From Actinomadura sp. KC06 (lineage in GTDB: Bacteria; Actinomycetota; Actinomycetes; Streptosporangiales; Streptosporangiaceae): a stretch of DNA of 58,630 bases. The notes below the pieces were generated by a model that did not search any database, was not told the origin of the DNA, and worked only from the letters and a program-made list of their open reading frames with translations. The stretch spans positions 1-58,630 of the forward strand of contig NZ_SMKT01000042.1 of the NCBI RefSeq assembly GCF_004348735.1. The letters run 5' to 3'. Below are positions 16,915 to 25,375 of the stretch, piece after piece. A program made the position numbers and the translations under genes. Positions within the stretch are counted from its first letter, which is position 1. Every line of letters starts with the position of its first letter.

Positions 16915-18844
16915 GCGAACCCGCGCCGGGCGGGGTCACGCCCGGCGCAGATACGGCGGTCTCATCTCGCGTGCCGCGTTCTCGCTGGTCCGAGACGGCC
17001 GCGTGCCCCGCGTCGTCGAGGCCGACCGGCAGGCCGCCGATCAGCGCCAATGGTGCGCCGACGCGGTCCGCGCCGAGGCCCGGCGGCGGCTGGACATCGT
17101 CCTGACCGCGGCCGAGACGGCGCCGTTCTACCAGCGGGAACCATGGTGGGACCGGCTCGCCGACCCCGAACTGCGCGACCTGCCCGACCTGACCGGCTTA
17201 CCCATCCTCGAACGCGACGAACTGCGCCACCACACCGCGCGACTCGCCGCGTCCACGGCCGATCCCGGGCAGCTGGACCTGACCTTCACCTCGGGGACGA
17301 ACGGCGCACCGAGCCACATCCTCCGTCCCCGCGACGTGCCGTCCGACCAGGGCGCCTGCGAGGCACGCTGGTACAGCGGGCTCGGCCTGCCCCGCGTCTT
17401 CGACCTCACCGCGGTGACCCCGTGGCCCGGATCCGGCCGGGTCAACGCGGCACTACGGGACCTCCGGGTGGGATACCACGAGCTGGGAGCCCGGGACGTC
17501 CTGCGCCGCCTGGAGCACCGGCTCGGGGCCGGAGACCTGCTGCTGTCCAGCCCCGACGTTCTCGCGCTGCTCCGCGACCGGGTACGCGACTGGAACGACG
17601 TGCGCGTACTGGCCTCCTCGTTCGAGGTCTCGCACTCTTGGCCGACGGACGGGACATCGCCGCCGACGGCGGAGATGTACTGCGCGGCCGAGGTGGCGAC
17701 GCCGATCGCCTTCTCCTATCCGGGATGCGCGGGCATGCACGTCAACGCGGACTTCGTTCATGTCGAGGTCGTCGGCCCTGACGAGGCACCGCGTCCGTAC
17801 GGCAGGGCAGGGGCCATTGTCGTCACCGATCTGGTCAACACCGCGATGCCGATCCTGCGCTACCGGATAGGCGACGCCGGTACGCTCCAGGAACCCGGCG
17901 CCTGCTCCTGCGGGCGCGCGTTGCCGCTGCTACGCGTCCACGGACGGCTGGTGACGACGGTGCGCGGCGAGAACGGCCCGGTCCCGGCGAAAGCGCTCCG
18001 CTCGCTGCTCGGCCCCGGCATGCTCGAACAGCGCACCACCACGGAGTTCGTGTTCCACGGCACCGTTGAACCCGGCCGGTACGAGACGGCGGCAGAGGGG
18101 TTCGCACGACTGCTCGGGCCCGTCTCGATCTCCACCGGGCCCGAGGCGCACCAGGACCTGGCTCCATGGGACGGCGCCGTACTGTTGACGGCCCCACGGC
18201 ACCCGGTGGAACGCCACTTCGCCGGACCGGCCCCCACCCGCTGGGCCTATCTCCGCCAGGACTCCTCGCCCCCCGCTGCATCGTCCGTTCGCACCGCCCG
18301 TGATACGGCGCGCCGCGTCCTCCGTGAGCGGTACGCCGCCGAGGGACGGATCACCGACGTCCCCATCGTGGACACCTCACGCAGCATGTATCCCCTGTTC
18401 GAGAAGGGCACGCGGGTGCGCGTCCGCTGGGGACGGCCGCACGGTGCGGGGCTGCGCGGCCGGGTCGTCCTCCTCCAGCTTCCCCAGGACCTGCTCGCCG
18501 CGCACCGGGTCGCCGACGTCCGGACAACCCCCGACGGCCGCACCGAGATCCTCCAGTTCGCCGACAACTACGATCCGCACAACCCGTTCTGCTACTTCTG
18601 GGTCCCGATCGACGATGTGCTGGGCACTGTCATCGGCCTGCGCACGGCGCACGGCCGCACCGTCGACCTCGGGACCCGGCCGGCTCGCCTCGCGGGACGG
18701 CTCGTCGCGGCGGCCGATCGCGCCGTCACGGGCGCAGGGCGGCCGGACCGGTTCGCCGTCCTGCCACTTCTGCTCGTGCAGAAAGCCGTCTTCCGCATCT
18801 CCTCCCGCCTTCTCCAGAAGACCAGTAGAGGAACCACCCCATGA
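16892..18844 (+). CDS. PaaK/CoF-synthetase-like adenylation protein fused to an S26 peptidase-like domain
   Basis: About 650 residues from ATG 16892 (other in-frame starts at 16853 would overlap sagB more). Residues about 30-440 resemble phenylacetate-CoA ligase/coenzyme F390 synthetase: TFTSGTNGAPSHILRP is the nucleotide-binding P-loop of this superfamily, and YRIGDAGTL plus CSCGRALPLLRVHGR match the hinge region. Residues about 490-600 read VDTSRSMYPLFEKGTRVRV ... GRVVLLQLP, like the S24/S26 signal-peptidase fold with a Ser-Met pair. The lysine base is not obvious. An adenylating enzyme and a peptidase-like domain in one chain beside a RiPP precursor suggests leader removal coupled to activation of the freed terminus, but no precedent is known to me. 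Confidence 0.65.
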   Translation: MSSQKRFERTRAGRGHARRRYGGLISRAAFSLVRDGRVPRVVEADRQAADQRQWCADAVRAEARRRLDIVLTAAETAPFYQREPWWDRLADPELRDLPDLTGLPILERDELRHHTARLAASTADPGQLDLTFTSGTNGAPSHILRPRDVPSDQGACEARWYSGLGLPRVFDLTAVTPWPGSGRVNAALRDLRVGYHELGARDVLRRLEHRLGAGDLLLSSPDVLALLRDRVRDWNDVRVLASSFEVSHSWPTDGTSPPTAEMYCAAEVATPIAFSYPGCAGMHVNADFVHVEVVGPDEAPRPYGRAGAIVVTDLVNTAMPILRYRIGDAGTLQEPGACSCGRALPLLRVHGRLVTTVRGENGPVPAKALRSLLGPGMLEQRTTTEFVFHGTVEPGRYETAAEGFARLLGPVSISTGPEAHQDLAPWDGAVLLTAPRHPVERHFAGPAPTRWAYLRQDSSPPAASSVRTARDTARRVLRERYAAEGRITDVPIVDTSRSMYPLFEKGTRVRVRWGRPHGAGLRGRVVLLQLPQDLLAAHRVADVRTTPDGRTEILQFADNYDPHNPFCYFWVPIDDVLGTVIGLRTAHGRTVDLGTRPARLAGRLVAAADRAVTGAGRPDRFAVLPLLLVQKAVFRISSRLLQKTSRGTTP

Positions 18845-19104
18845 CCGTCTACGCCCATGCCGGTGACGTCGAGAGCAACGACCTCGGGGAGCAGATCCTG
18901 CTCACCACCCCGTCCGGAAAGTACCTGGTGCTCGAGGGCACCGCCGCGCTGCTGTGGCGGCTCATCGACGGATCGCGGTCGCTGGGTGACCTCGCCGCCG
19001 CCTGCGGCGCGGAGTACGAAGGGGACGCGGTGCAGATCCGCGAAGACCTGGCCGACGTACTCGACGACTGGGCCGGCCGCGGCCTGGTGACGGCCGCGGC
19101 CTGA
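18841..19104 (+). CDS. PqqD-like leader-binding protein
   Basis: 87 residues, ATG overlapping the stop of the upstream gene (ATGA). The sequence LLTTPSGKYLVLEGTAALLW then DLAAACGAEYEGDAVQIREDLADVLDDW fits the winged PqqD/RRE fold that holds RiPP leader peptides for enzymes. Being stand-alone, it likely presents the 15683 peptide to the YcaO and SagB proteins. Gene order and overlaps put it in the operon. Confidence 0.8.
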   Translation: MTVYAHAGDVESNDLGEQILLTTPSGKYLVLEGTAALLWRLIDGSRSLGDLAAACGAEYEGDAVQIREDLADVLDDWAGRGLVTAAA

Positions 19105-19114
19105 CGGGGCGCCG

Positions 19115-20311
19115 ATGCAGGAACGCCTCAGGCTGCGCGTTTTCGGGACACCCGCCCAACTCGCCGCGGTCCGGCCCGAGCTGGACGAGCAGTTCCGCCG
19201 ATGGGCCCCGCGGTGGCGGCCTCCCGCCGATGTCGACCTGCGCCACCACTTCGCCCTCCCGGAGCTCCTCGGCCACGTCCTCGCCCTCGGCAGCCTCGAA
19301 CGCGACGACGGCGACCGCCCGATCGAGTTCGCGGGATGCGCGACGTCCACCTCCGAAGCGATCACCGCATGCGTCGGCGAGCTGGTCGAACGCGTCGCCG
19401 CCCGCCGATGGCGCCCGGACGGCATCCGGGCCACCGCGGCCGAGCTGGCCACCGCAGGGGAACCGGTCCTGGACGTGCCGGGCGTGATCGGCCGCCCCGT
19501 CTTCCCCGCGCGATGGCCCTTTCCCGACTACACCCCAGACCGCCCGCTGACCTGGACGCGGGGAACCGCGGTGGACGACGGGCGGCCCGTCTGGATCCCC
19601 GAAGCCCTGATCGCCCTCCGTGACGTCCCGCCCGATGGCCGGCTCAGCGAGATCACCACCATTGGCCTCGCCGCCGGGCGGGACCCCACGTCGGCGGTGC
19701 GCCATGCCACCGCCGAACTGCTGGAGCGCGACGCCGTGATGCGGGTCTGGGCGGGCGAGGCCCACTTCACGCCGATCGACGGCATCCCGCCGGAGATCGC
19801 CGAGGCCCTGGAACGCGACGCCCGGCTAGGCTGGACCACCGAGCCGCTCCAGACCACGGCCCTGACCGGACGACCGGTCGCCGCGGTCCTCACCCGCAGA
19901 CCCTCCACCTACTCGTTCGGGATCGGTTTCAGCGCCCACGACGACCCGGTCCAGCGGCTGCGGCACGCCCTGGCCGAGGCCGTCCAGGTACGGCTGCTCG
20001 CCGCGCTATACGGGAACCGCCGAGTGGACGACGTCACCACGTTCCAGGACCATCTTCTCTACTACTGCAATCCCGACCGCTTCGCCCTGCTCGACCGCCT
20101 GACTCACAACGACGGCCGCGTCGCCTCGCCCCCCGCCGCCCCCGACATGTCAGCGGCATGGGTGAGACTCGCCGGAGAAGACGACGGCCCGTCGGTCGTG
20201 CGCGTCGTGGCGTCGGGCCTCCACCACATGGAGGTCCGCCCATCCTGCGCCCGCACCCCCTCGCCTCCGTCCGCTCCCACCGGCGACTACCTACCCCACC
20301 CCTACCCGTGA
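19115..20311 (+). CDS. YcaO-family ATP-dependent cyclodehydratase
   Basis: 398 residues starting 10 bases after the PqqD gene. ATP-binding motifs of YcaO proteins are visible: SEAITACVGELVER (about residues 84-97), AVRHATAELLERDA (about 195-208) and RLRHALAEAVQVR. The C-terminus ends PHPYP, the proline-rich tail seen in cyclodehydratases of azole peptides. No ThiF-like or TfuA partner is in the cluster; PqqD may replace the leader-binding partner. Predicted reaction is phosphorylation of a backbone amide of the precursor to form a thiazoline or oxazoline, or possibly a thioamide. Confidence 0.85.
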   Translation: MQERLRLRVFGTPAQLAAVRPELDEQFRRWAPRWRPPADVDLRHHFALPELLGHVLALGSLERDDGDRPIEFAGCATSTSEAITACVGELVERVAARRWRPDGIRATAAELATAGEPVLDVPGVIGRPVFPARWPFPDYTPDRPLTWTRGTAVDDGRPVWIPEALIALRDVPPDGRLSEITTIGLAAGRDPTSAVRHATAELLERDAVMRVWAGEAHFTPIDGIPPEIAEALERDARLGWTTEPLQTTALTGRPVAAVLTRRPSTYSFGIGFSAHDDPVQRLRHALAEAVQVRLLAALYGNRRVDDVTTFQDHLLYYCNPDRFALLDRLTHNDGRVASPPAAPDMSAAWVRLAGEDDGPSVVRVVASGLHHMEVRPSCARTPSPPSAPTGDYLPHPYP

Positions 20312-20760
20312 CGGCACACCGGAGCGCAGATCAATCCCGGTGACGACGAACCGTTCGCTCCGGCGGCGAGCCAGCGACGCCGCCGAAGCCTCGACCGGCG
20401 CCATCCCGTATTTCGCGCACTTCTGCAGCTCGAGCTCCACCGGCTGTCCCGCCGACGCACCCCTTCGCCCAGCTCCGGCATCAGCATCGTGGACCACTCC
20501 TGAAGCCGCATCCCGGTCAGCACCGCCAACTCCAACGCCGCCCGGCTCCGATGCAGCGCCCACCCGCGAAACCCCCCGCTCACGCTCCCATCCGGCAGCC
20601 GCCCGCCAAGCCCCACGTCCCTGAAGTACAGATACTGCTCGACCGTCATGTGCCGGACCTGCATCTCCCGCCGCACTCCGGGCTGCAGCGCACTGCGCCG
20701 CCGCGACCCGCCGCCGGTCAGCCGGAACGGGCGCCGCCGAGTCAGGCCCTGATCAAGCAA
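20294..20760 (-). pseudogene. Broken tyrosine recombinase (integrase) fragment
   Basis: One minus frame reads RHMTVEQYLYFRDVGLGGRL then RAALELAVLTGMRLQEWSTM, the conserved central region with the catalytic Arg (TGMRLQE). Another frame continues with LELQKCAKYGMAPVEASAA, so a frameshift splits it near 20470. The catalytic HxxR and Tyr regions are absent. It indicates past mobile-element activity between the YcaO gene and the B12 uptake operon. Confidence 0.6.
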
Positions 20761-20819
20761 GTAGCAGGTTGATGAGCACTGAGGGCCCTACGCTCTCCGG
20801 ACAGCGTTCTGATGGCGAC

Positions 20820-21060
20820 CTACGCGGCCTGCTGTCGGCTCAGGTACTCGGTATGGACCTCCGGTGGGGTCCGGTACACGATCGCCGAGTGAAGCCCATG
20901 TCAATTATAGAAGCCTTCGATGTATTGCACGACTGCTCGGCGGGCCTTGGCACGCGCGACAAAGACCATACGGTCGAGCCACTCGTTATTCAGGGCACCG
21001 AAGCCCGCACGATCTGGCGTTTTCACCGGTTCCTCACCGCTCCTACTGCGCCCGCTCGGA
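20820..21060 (-). pseudogene. IS3-family transposase C-terminal remnant
   Basis: The minus strand reads GFGALNNEWLDRMVFVARAK then AVVQYIEGFYN, an in-frame TGA, and HGLHSAIVYRTPPEVHTEYL before TAG at 20820-20822. YIE-x-YN followed by LHSA-x-YRTP is the signature end of IS3 orfB transposases. The internal stop and missing N-terminal part make it inactive. No terminal inverted repeats were found. Confidence 0.65.
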
Positions 21061-21089
21061 TGAGGGGTAAGCAACCATGGGTGGACGGG

Positions 21090-21827
21090 TCAATGGGGCT
21101 TCCGCCAATTACTTTCGCCAATTCGTTGATCGTTGACTTTGCTCGCCAATGAGCAGTCTTCGCATTTCTCTCCGTTCGGGGCCCGGTAGTACAGGCAACA
21201 GCTGCGGCGCCGGAAATCCAGGTCGGCGGAGGTGATCCGCCCGGTCCCGGCCAGGCGGCTGGTGTTCAGCATTTCCTCGGTGAGCCTCACCAGGTCGCCG
21301 CGCAGCTCCGGGCGGGCGGCCAGGATCGTGCGGGCCGCCTCGGCCAGGGCCGAGGCGGCGTTGCCGTACAGCAGGCCGGCGGCGACCTTGACGCGCAGGC
21401 CTGCCGCCAGGCGGTCCAGATGCCGGACGACGACCGCCTGGTAGAGCGCTTGGGCGAGGCGCCCGTCGTCGGGTGCGCGGTGCCCTTGCGGGGCCGGAAG
21501 GCGAAGCCGAGGGCCGCTCTCGGCCTGCTGCAGTTCCTCCAGGTCGAGGACGATGCCGTACGCGACCGCGCAGTACAGGACCGGGGACCACAGGCGGGCC
21601 GCATGCCCGAGCTGCGTGATCGAGGCCGCGATCCGCATCTCGGCGGTGCAGTGGCGCAGCGCAGTCGCCTCGACCAGCGTCTGGACGCCGGCGGCGTAGG
21701 CGTCGTCGGCCGGTCGCCATCCGGTCTCCGGGCCTCCCACGGCGATCGCGAAGAAGGCTCCCAGCGAGGCGGCCTCGGTCAGCGCGGCCATGACGTCCTC
21801 GGGTGGAACACGCGAGAGGTGTGTCAT
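21090..21827 (-). CDS. FhuF-like [2Fe-2S] reductase-type protein in the B12 uptake operon
   Basis: About 245 residues from ATG 21827; ATG 21935 is in frame but overlaps the upstream ATPase gene. The C-terminus carries SCCLYYRAPNGEKCEDCSL, the CC-x10-C-x2-C motif of ferric-siderophore reductases (FhuF C-terminal domain). The rest is helical. It is the last gene of a cobalamin-riboswitch-led operon with an ABC importer, so its substrate may be a corrinoid (reduction after uptake) rather than a ferric siderophore. The start is not certain. Confidence 0.65.
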   Translation of the reverse strand: MTHLSRVPPEDVMAALTEAASLGAFFAIAVGGPETGWRPADDAYAAGVQTLVEATALRHCTAEMRIAASITQLGHAARLWSPVLYCAVAYGIVLDLEELQQAESGPRLRLPAPQGHRAPDDGRLAQALYQAVVVRHLDRLAAGLRVKVAAGLLYGNAASALAEAARTILAARPELRGDLVRLTEEMLNTSRLAGTGRITSADLDFRRRSCCLYYRAPNGEKCEDCSLASKVNDQRIGESNWRKPH

Positions 21828-21906
21828 AGAGCGGCTTTCTTTTCGCGGCAGAAGTCCGTGGTCAATACCTCGTGGCGCGCGGGAATCGGCTTCCGTTAAA
21901 GCTGGT

Positions 21907-22782
21907 TTAGTCGTCGCTGCCTGATCGTCGGCCATTCGGCATTCTTTTCATCGGCTCGCCATTTCTGCTGCGGTGTTCTGCTGGGAGGACGGTGATCTGG
22001 GGGTGGCCGCTGCGGGGGTGCTCGACGACTTCGGCGTCGACCCGGTAGACATCGGCCAGCAGTTCTGGCGTGAGCACGTCCCCTGGGCGCCCCGTCGCGA
22101 CGGTACGGCCGGTGTTCAGGACGTGGAGGCGGTCGCAGAACGAGGCGGCCAGGTTGAGGTCGTGCAGGGCGACGACCGCGGTGACGCCGAGGCGGCGGAC
22201 GAGGTGAAGGGCGTCGATCTGGTGCCGCAGGTCCAGGTGGTTGGTCGGCTCGTCCAGGACCAGGACCCCGGTTCGCTGGGCCAGCGCGCGGGCGATGAGG
22301 ACGCGCTGCTTCTCACCGCCCGACAGCCGGTCGAAGGGCGCGTCGACCAGGTGCGCTGCCTCCAGTTCCGCCAGCGACCCGGTGATGATCTCGCGGTCGT
22401 GGGGGTCGTCGCCTTGGAAGGTGCGTTTGTGCGGGGTGCGGCCCATCGCCACGACGTCATACACGGTCAGCTCGAAGTCACCGGACGTCTCCTGTAGGAC
22501 GGCGGCCAGATGCCGGGCAAGATGCTTGCCCGGCATGCGCCAGACGTCTTCGCCGTCTAGCAGGACCCGTCCCGAGGTGGGGCGCCGGGCCCGGTAGAAG
22601 GTGCGCAGCAGGGTGGATTTTCCGGCGCCGTTGGGGCCGACGAGCCCGACGATCTCCCCTGGCGCCGCTGACAGGGAAACGTCGTCCACCAGGGTCCGGC
22701 CGTCGACGACTACCGACACCGCTTCGGCTCGCAGCGTCCCGGCCCTAGGTCCGGCACTCGTCGTGACCGCGTCCATGGTCAT
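21907..22782 (-). CDS. btuD: ABC importer ATPase, B12/siderophore type (BtuD-like)
   Basis: 291 residues from ATG 22782 (ATG 22776 also possible). Walker A GPNGAGKST, signature LSGGEKQRV, Walker B VLVLDEPTNHLD and the switch LHDLN are all present. Family: FecCD-type importer ATPases for cobalamin or siderophores. Its ATG overlaps the permease stop. Cobalamin riboswitch control of the whole operon argues for corrinoid uptake. Confidence 0.85.
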   Translation of the reverse strand: MTMDAVTTSAGPRAGTLRAEAVSVVVDGRTLVDDVSLSAAPGEIVGLVGPNGAGKSTLLRTFYRARRPTSGRVLLDGEDVWRMPGKHLARHLAAVLQETSGDFELTVYDVVAMGRTPHKRTFQGDDPHDREIITGSLAELEAAHLVDAPFDRLSGGEKQRVLIARALAQRTGVLVLDEPTNHLDLRHQIDALHLVRRLGVTAVVALHDLNLAASFCDRLHVLNTGRTVATGRPGDVLTPELLADVYRVDAEVVEHPRSGHPQITVLPAEHRSRNGEPMKRMPNGRRSGSDD

Positions 22783-23864
22783 CGCACCGCCTTGCGCCGC
22801 ATCAGGAAGAGGAAGAAGGGGCCGCCGACGAGCGCGGTGAGGATGCCGACGGGGATCTCCTCGGGACTGATCAGGGTTCGCGCCGCCAGGTCGGTGGCGA
22901 TGAGGAAAGCGGCGCCCAGCAGGGCCGCGGCGGGCAGCGCGCGGCGGTGGTCGGCTCCGACCAGCAGCCGTACCGCGTGGGGCATGATCAGCCCGACGAA
23001 GCCGATCGAGCCGCTGACCGCGACGATCGCGCCGATCATCAGGGCGACCAGCGCGAACAGCGCGCCGCGGAAGCGGTGCACGTCCAGTCCGAGCGCGGCG
23101 GCGGCCTCCTCCCCGGCCAGCAGCAGGTTGAGGGGACGGGACAGGCCGAGCAGGACCGCCGTGCCCGCGAGGACCACGGCCGCGGGGATCCACAGCACCG
23201 TCCAGGTGGTGCCGGCGAGGCCGCCGAGCATCCAGCGCAGGGCCGATTCGGCGGCGCGGGGGTCGTCGGAGGTGAGGACCAGGTAGCTCGCGACCGCCGT
23301 GAGCACTTCGGCAGTGGCGACGCCTGCCAGGACCAGGCGGATCGTGGTCATCCGGCCGCCGGAGCGGGCCAGGAAGTACACGAGGACCAAGGCCAGCAAC
23401 GCGCCGCCGAAGGCTGCCAGCGGCAATGAGAACATCCCGAACCACGCCATCGGGAACACCACCACGAGCACCGCGCCGACCATCGCGCCCGAGGACACGC
23501 CCAGCAGCATGGGGTCGGCCAGGGGGTTGCGGACCACGGCCTGCAGAACCATCCCGCAGACCGACAGCCCCGCCCCGACCACCGCGCACAGCAGCACCCG
23601 GGGCAGCCGGACGTCCATCACGATCGTCTCGCGGACCGGTGACCAGACCGGTTCGGCCAGCGCGGGATGCACCTGGTGAAGCAGGATGCCCCACACCTGG
23701 CCCGGCGGGATCCCCACCGAGCCCGCGGCGATTCCCGCCGTGGCCGCCACCAGCACCAGCGCGCCGAACAGCGCCAGGACCAGCGGATAGGGGAGGCGGC
23801 CGCGGGGGGCGGCGGCGACCGCCGCTGGTCCGCCGGAGACGCGGGGCTCGGCGACGCCGGTCAT
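22779..23864 (-). CDS. btuC: FecCD-family ABC importer permease (BtuC-like)
   Basis: 361 residues, about ten membrane helices. Typical BtuC/FecCD blocks: DVRLPRVLLCAVVGAGLSVC, QAVVRNPLADPMLLGVSSGA and GSIGFVGLIMPHAVRLLVG (about residues 270-290), the ATPase-coupling region. ATG 23864 overlaps the stop of the binding-protein gene. Forms the membrane channel with the 21907-22782 ATPase. Confidence 0.88.
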   Translation of the reverse strand: MTGVAEPRVSGGPAAVAAAPRGRLPYPLVLALFGALVLVAATAGIAAGSVGIPPGQVWGILLHQVHPALAEPVWSPVRETIVMDVRLPRVLLCAVVGAGLSVCGMVLQAVVRNPLADPMLLGVSSGAMVGAVLVVVFPMAWFGMFSLPLAAFGGALLALVLVYFLARSGGRMTTIRLVLAGVATAEVLTAVASYLVLTSDDPRAAESALRWMLGGLAGTTWTVLWIPAAVVLAGTAVLLGLSRPLNLLLAGEEAAAALGLDVHRFRGALFALVALMIGAIVAVSGSIGFVGLIMPHAVRLLVGADHRRALPAAALLGAAFLIATDLAARTLISPEEIPVGILTALVGGPFFLFLMRRKAVR

Positions 23865-24928
23865 GTGAACCGGTCCGGGTGCAGCTGGCGGGCGAGCGAC
23901 TCGACCGCGCCGGCCGCCCGGACGCCGGTGACGGTGGACGACAGCGGCAGGACCGCGAACCGCTTGTTCTTGATCGCGGGAACGTGTTTCAGCGCGGGGT
24001 TGGACAGCAGGAATTTCTGCTTGGCGCCGGCGGACTGGTCTCCGTAGTCGTAGATGACGATGACCTCGGGCGCCCGTGCGGCCAGTTGCTCGAACGAGAC
24101 GTCCCCGTACGCCTTGCGCATGTCGGAGAACAGGTTGGTCCCGCCCGCCAGCCGGATGATCTCGTTGCCGATCCCCGCGCCGCCCGCCGTGAAGACGGTC
24201 TTGTCGCCGCTGTCGTAGACGGCGACCTTGACCGGCGTCGCGGCGGGAGCGGGTCCGGCGAGCCGGGCCTTGACCCGGTCCAGGACGGCGCGCAGCGAGG
24301 CGATGCGCCGCTCGGCCCGGTCCGGCACGCCGAAGATCTCGGCGATGGTCCGGATCTCCTTCTCGACCGTGGCCATGGTCACCGGGCCCTTGGGGCATTC
24401 CTCGATGTTGAGATGGGTGTCGATCCCGGCCTTCTTCAGGGCGGCCCGGCTACGGCCCTCCTCGAATGTGCTGGCCCATCCGCCATAGACGAAGTCGGGC
24501 TCGGCCGCCAGCAGCGTCTCGTAGGAGGGGTACTCCTTGGACAGCACCTTGACGCGGTCGTAGGCGGCCTGGAACTCCGGCAGGATCCGGTCGTCGAGGT
24601 AGCCCGTCCCGACCATCGACTTCTCCAGGCCGAGAGCGAGCATCACCTCGGTCGCGTGCTGGTTCAGCGACACCGCGCGCTTCGGCGGGCGCTGGTAGGT
24701 GGTCGTCACCCCGCAGTTGGCCACCGTCGCCGGGAAGCCGGGCGGCGCCGTTTCCGCGCGGTCGGCCGAGGAGCGTCCCGTGTCGCCGCCGCATCCGGCG
24801 GCCAGTGCCAGCACGACCGCGACGAGCAGCGTGGGCGCCCATGCCCGCACACGGATACCGGAGCGTACGTCGGCGGCCCGGTGTGCGGTCGCCCGGCGCG
24901 GCGCCGGGCATGTCGAGCCTCTGGGCAT
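23861..24928 (-). CDS. btuF: Cobalamin-type substrate-binding lipoprotein (BtuF-like)
   Basis: 355 residues from ATG 24928, preceded by GAGGAG. Lipobox LALAAGC at about residues 41-47; mature part VANCGVTTTYQRPPKRAVSL then ATEVMLALGLEKSMVGTGYL, the two-lobe class III binding protein typical of B12, haem and siderophore importers. A 5' leader of about 200 bases contains a cobalamin riboswitch, so expression should fall when B12 is plentiful. Confidence 0.85.
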   Translation of the reverse strand: MPRGSTCPAPRRATAHRAADVRSGIRVRAWAPTLLVAVVLALAAGCGGDTGRSSADRAETAPPGFPATVANCGVTTTYQRPPKRAVSLNQHATEVMLALGLEKSMVGTGYLDDRILPEFQAAYDRVKVLSKEYPSYETLLAAEPDFVYGGWASTFEEGRSRAALKKAGIDTHLNIEECPKGPVTMATVEKEIRTIAEIFGVPDRAERRIASLRAVLDRVKARLAGPAPAATPVKVAVYDSGDKTVFTAGGAGIGNEIIRLAGGTNLFSDMRKAYGDVSFEQLAARAPEVIVIYDYGDQSAGAKQKFLLSNPALKHVPAIKNKRFAVLPLSSTVTGVRAAGAVESLARQLHPDRFT

Positions 24929-24974
24929 GCTGCCCTCTCCTCTCTGGGGAGATCCGCCCCAGTCCTGTCGAGGA

Positions 24975-25125
24975 GGCGACCGCGTGAGTCTCCTGGCTCT
25001 CGGGTCGATGCTCGTCCCGGCCTTCCCGCCCGCTCGCGCGGGCAGTGGCGTCGTCGGGATCCGCTCGCCGATCACAGTGGCGGGACCGCGCCGGAATCGC
25101 ACCGGCTTCCTCGTCCGCCATCGCC
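24975..25125 (-). ncRNA. Cobalamin riboswitch of the uptake operon
   Basis: On the minus strand the leader contains GGAAGCCGGTGCGATTCCGG, then CGGTCCCGCCACTGTGA, then far downstream GAGAGCCAGGAGACTCAC, the standard ordered core (G-rich box, CCGCCACTGT, B12 box). It is 45-50 bases upstream of the BtuF-like start, so it can control transcription end or ribosome access. The boundary coordinates are estimates. Confidence 0.9.
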
Positions 25126-25224
25126 TACCCCGCAATGGTGACACAGGACGTAGTTGCAAGGAAGTCGCAATAAATCATGACAACGGGTAGGGAAGTGTCA
25201 CCTGGCCCGGCCCTTGACCTGGGC

Positions 25225-25375
25225 GCGCGTGATCTTGACAGCCGCGGGAGCGGGACCGTACCGTCCCCCTGTTCCGCGGTTGTCCGAGGGAAATCCGGTG
25301 AGAGGCCGGTGCGGACGCGCCACTGTATCCGGGTCGACGAGCCCGGGAGCCAGGTCACTCGGACCGCCGCGACCT
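25225..25375 (+). ncRNA. Cobalamin riboswitch of the chelatase-cobO-cobB operon
   Basis: GGGAAATCCGGTGAGAGGCC (about 25288-25307), CGCGCCACTGTATCC (about 25316-25330) and the B12-box-like GAGCCCGGGAGCCAGGTCAC (25339-25358) follow the standard order. It is divergent from the riboswitch at 24975-25125. Its 3' end (25346 onward) is duplicated at position 1. The RBS CGGAGG of the leader ORF lies just downstream, so sequestration of that site is a plausible off state. Confidence 0.88.

Noticed and set aside
21919..23694. Upstream extension of the BtuD-like ORF to 595 residues
   Set aside because: It overlaps the permease gene; ATPase homology begins only near 22750 and ATG 22782 gives the coupled start.
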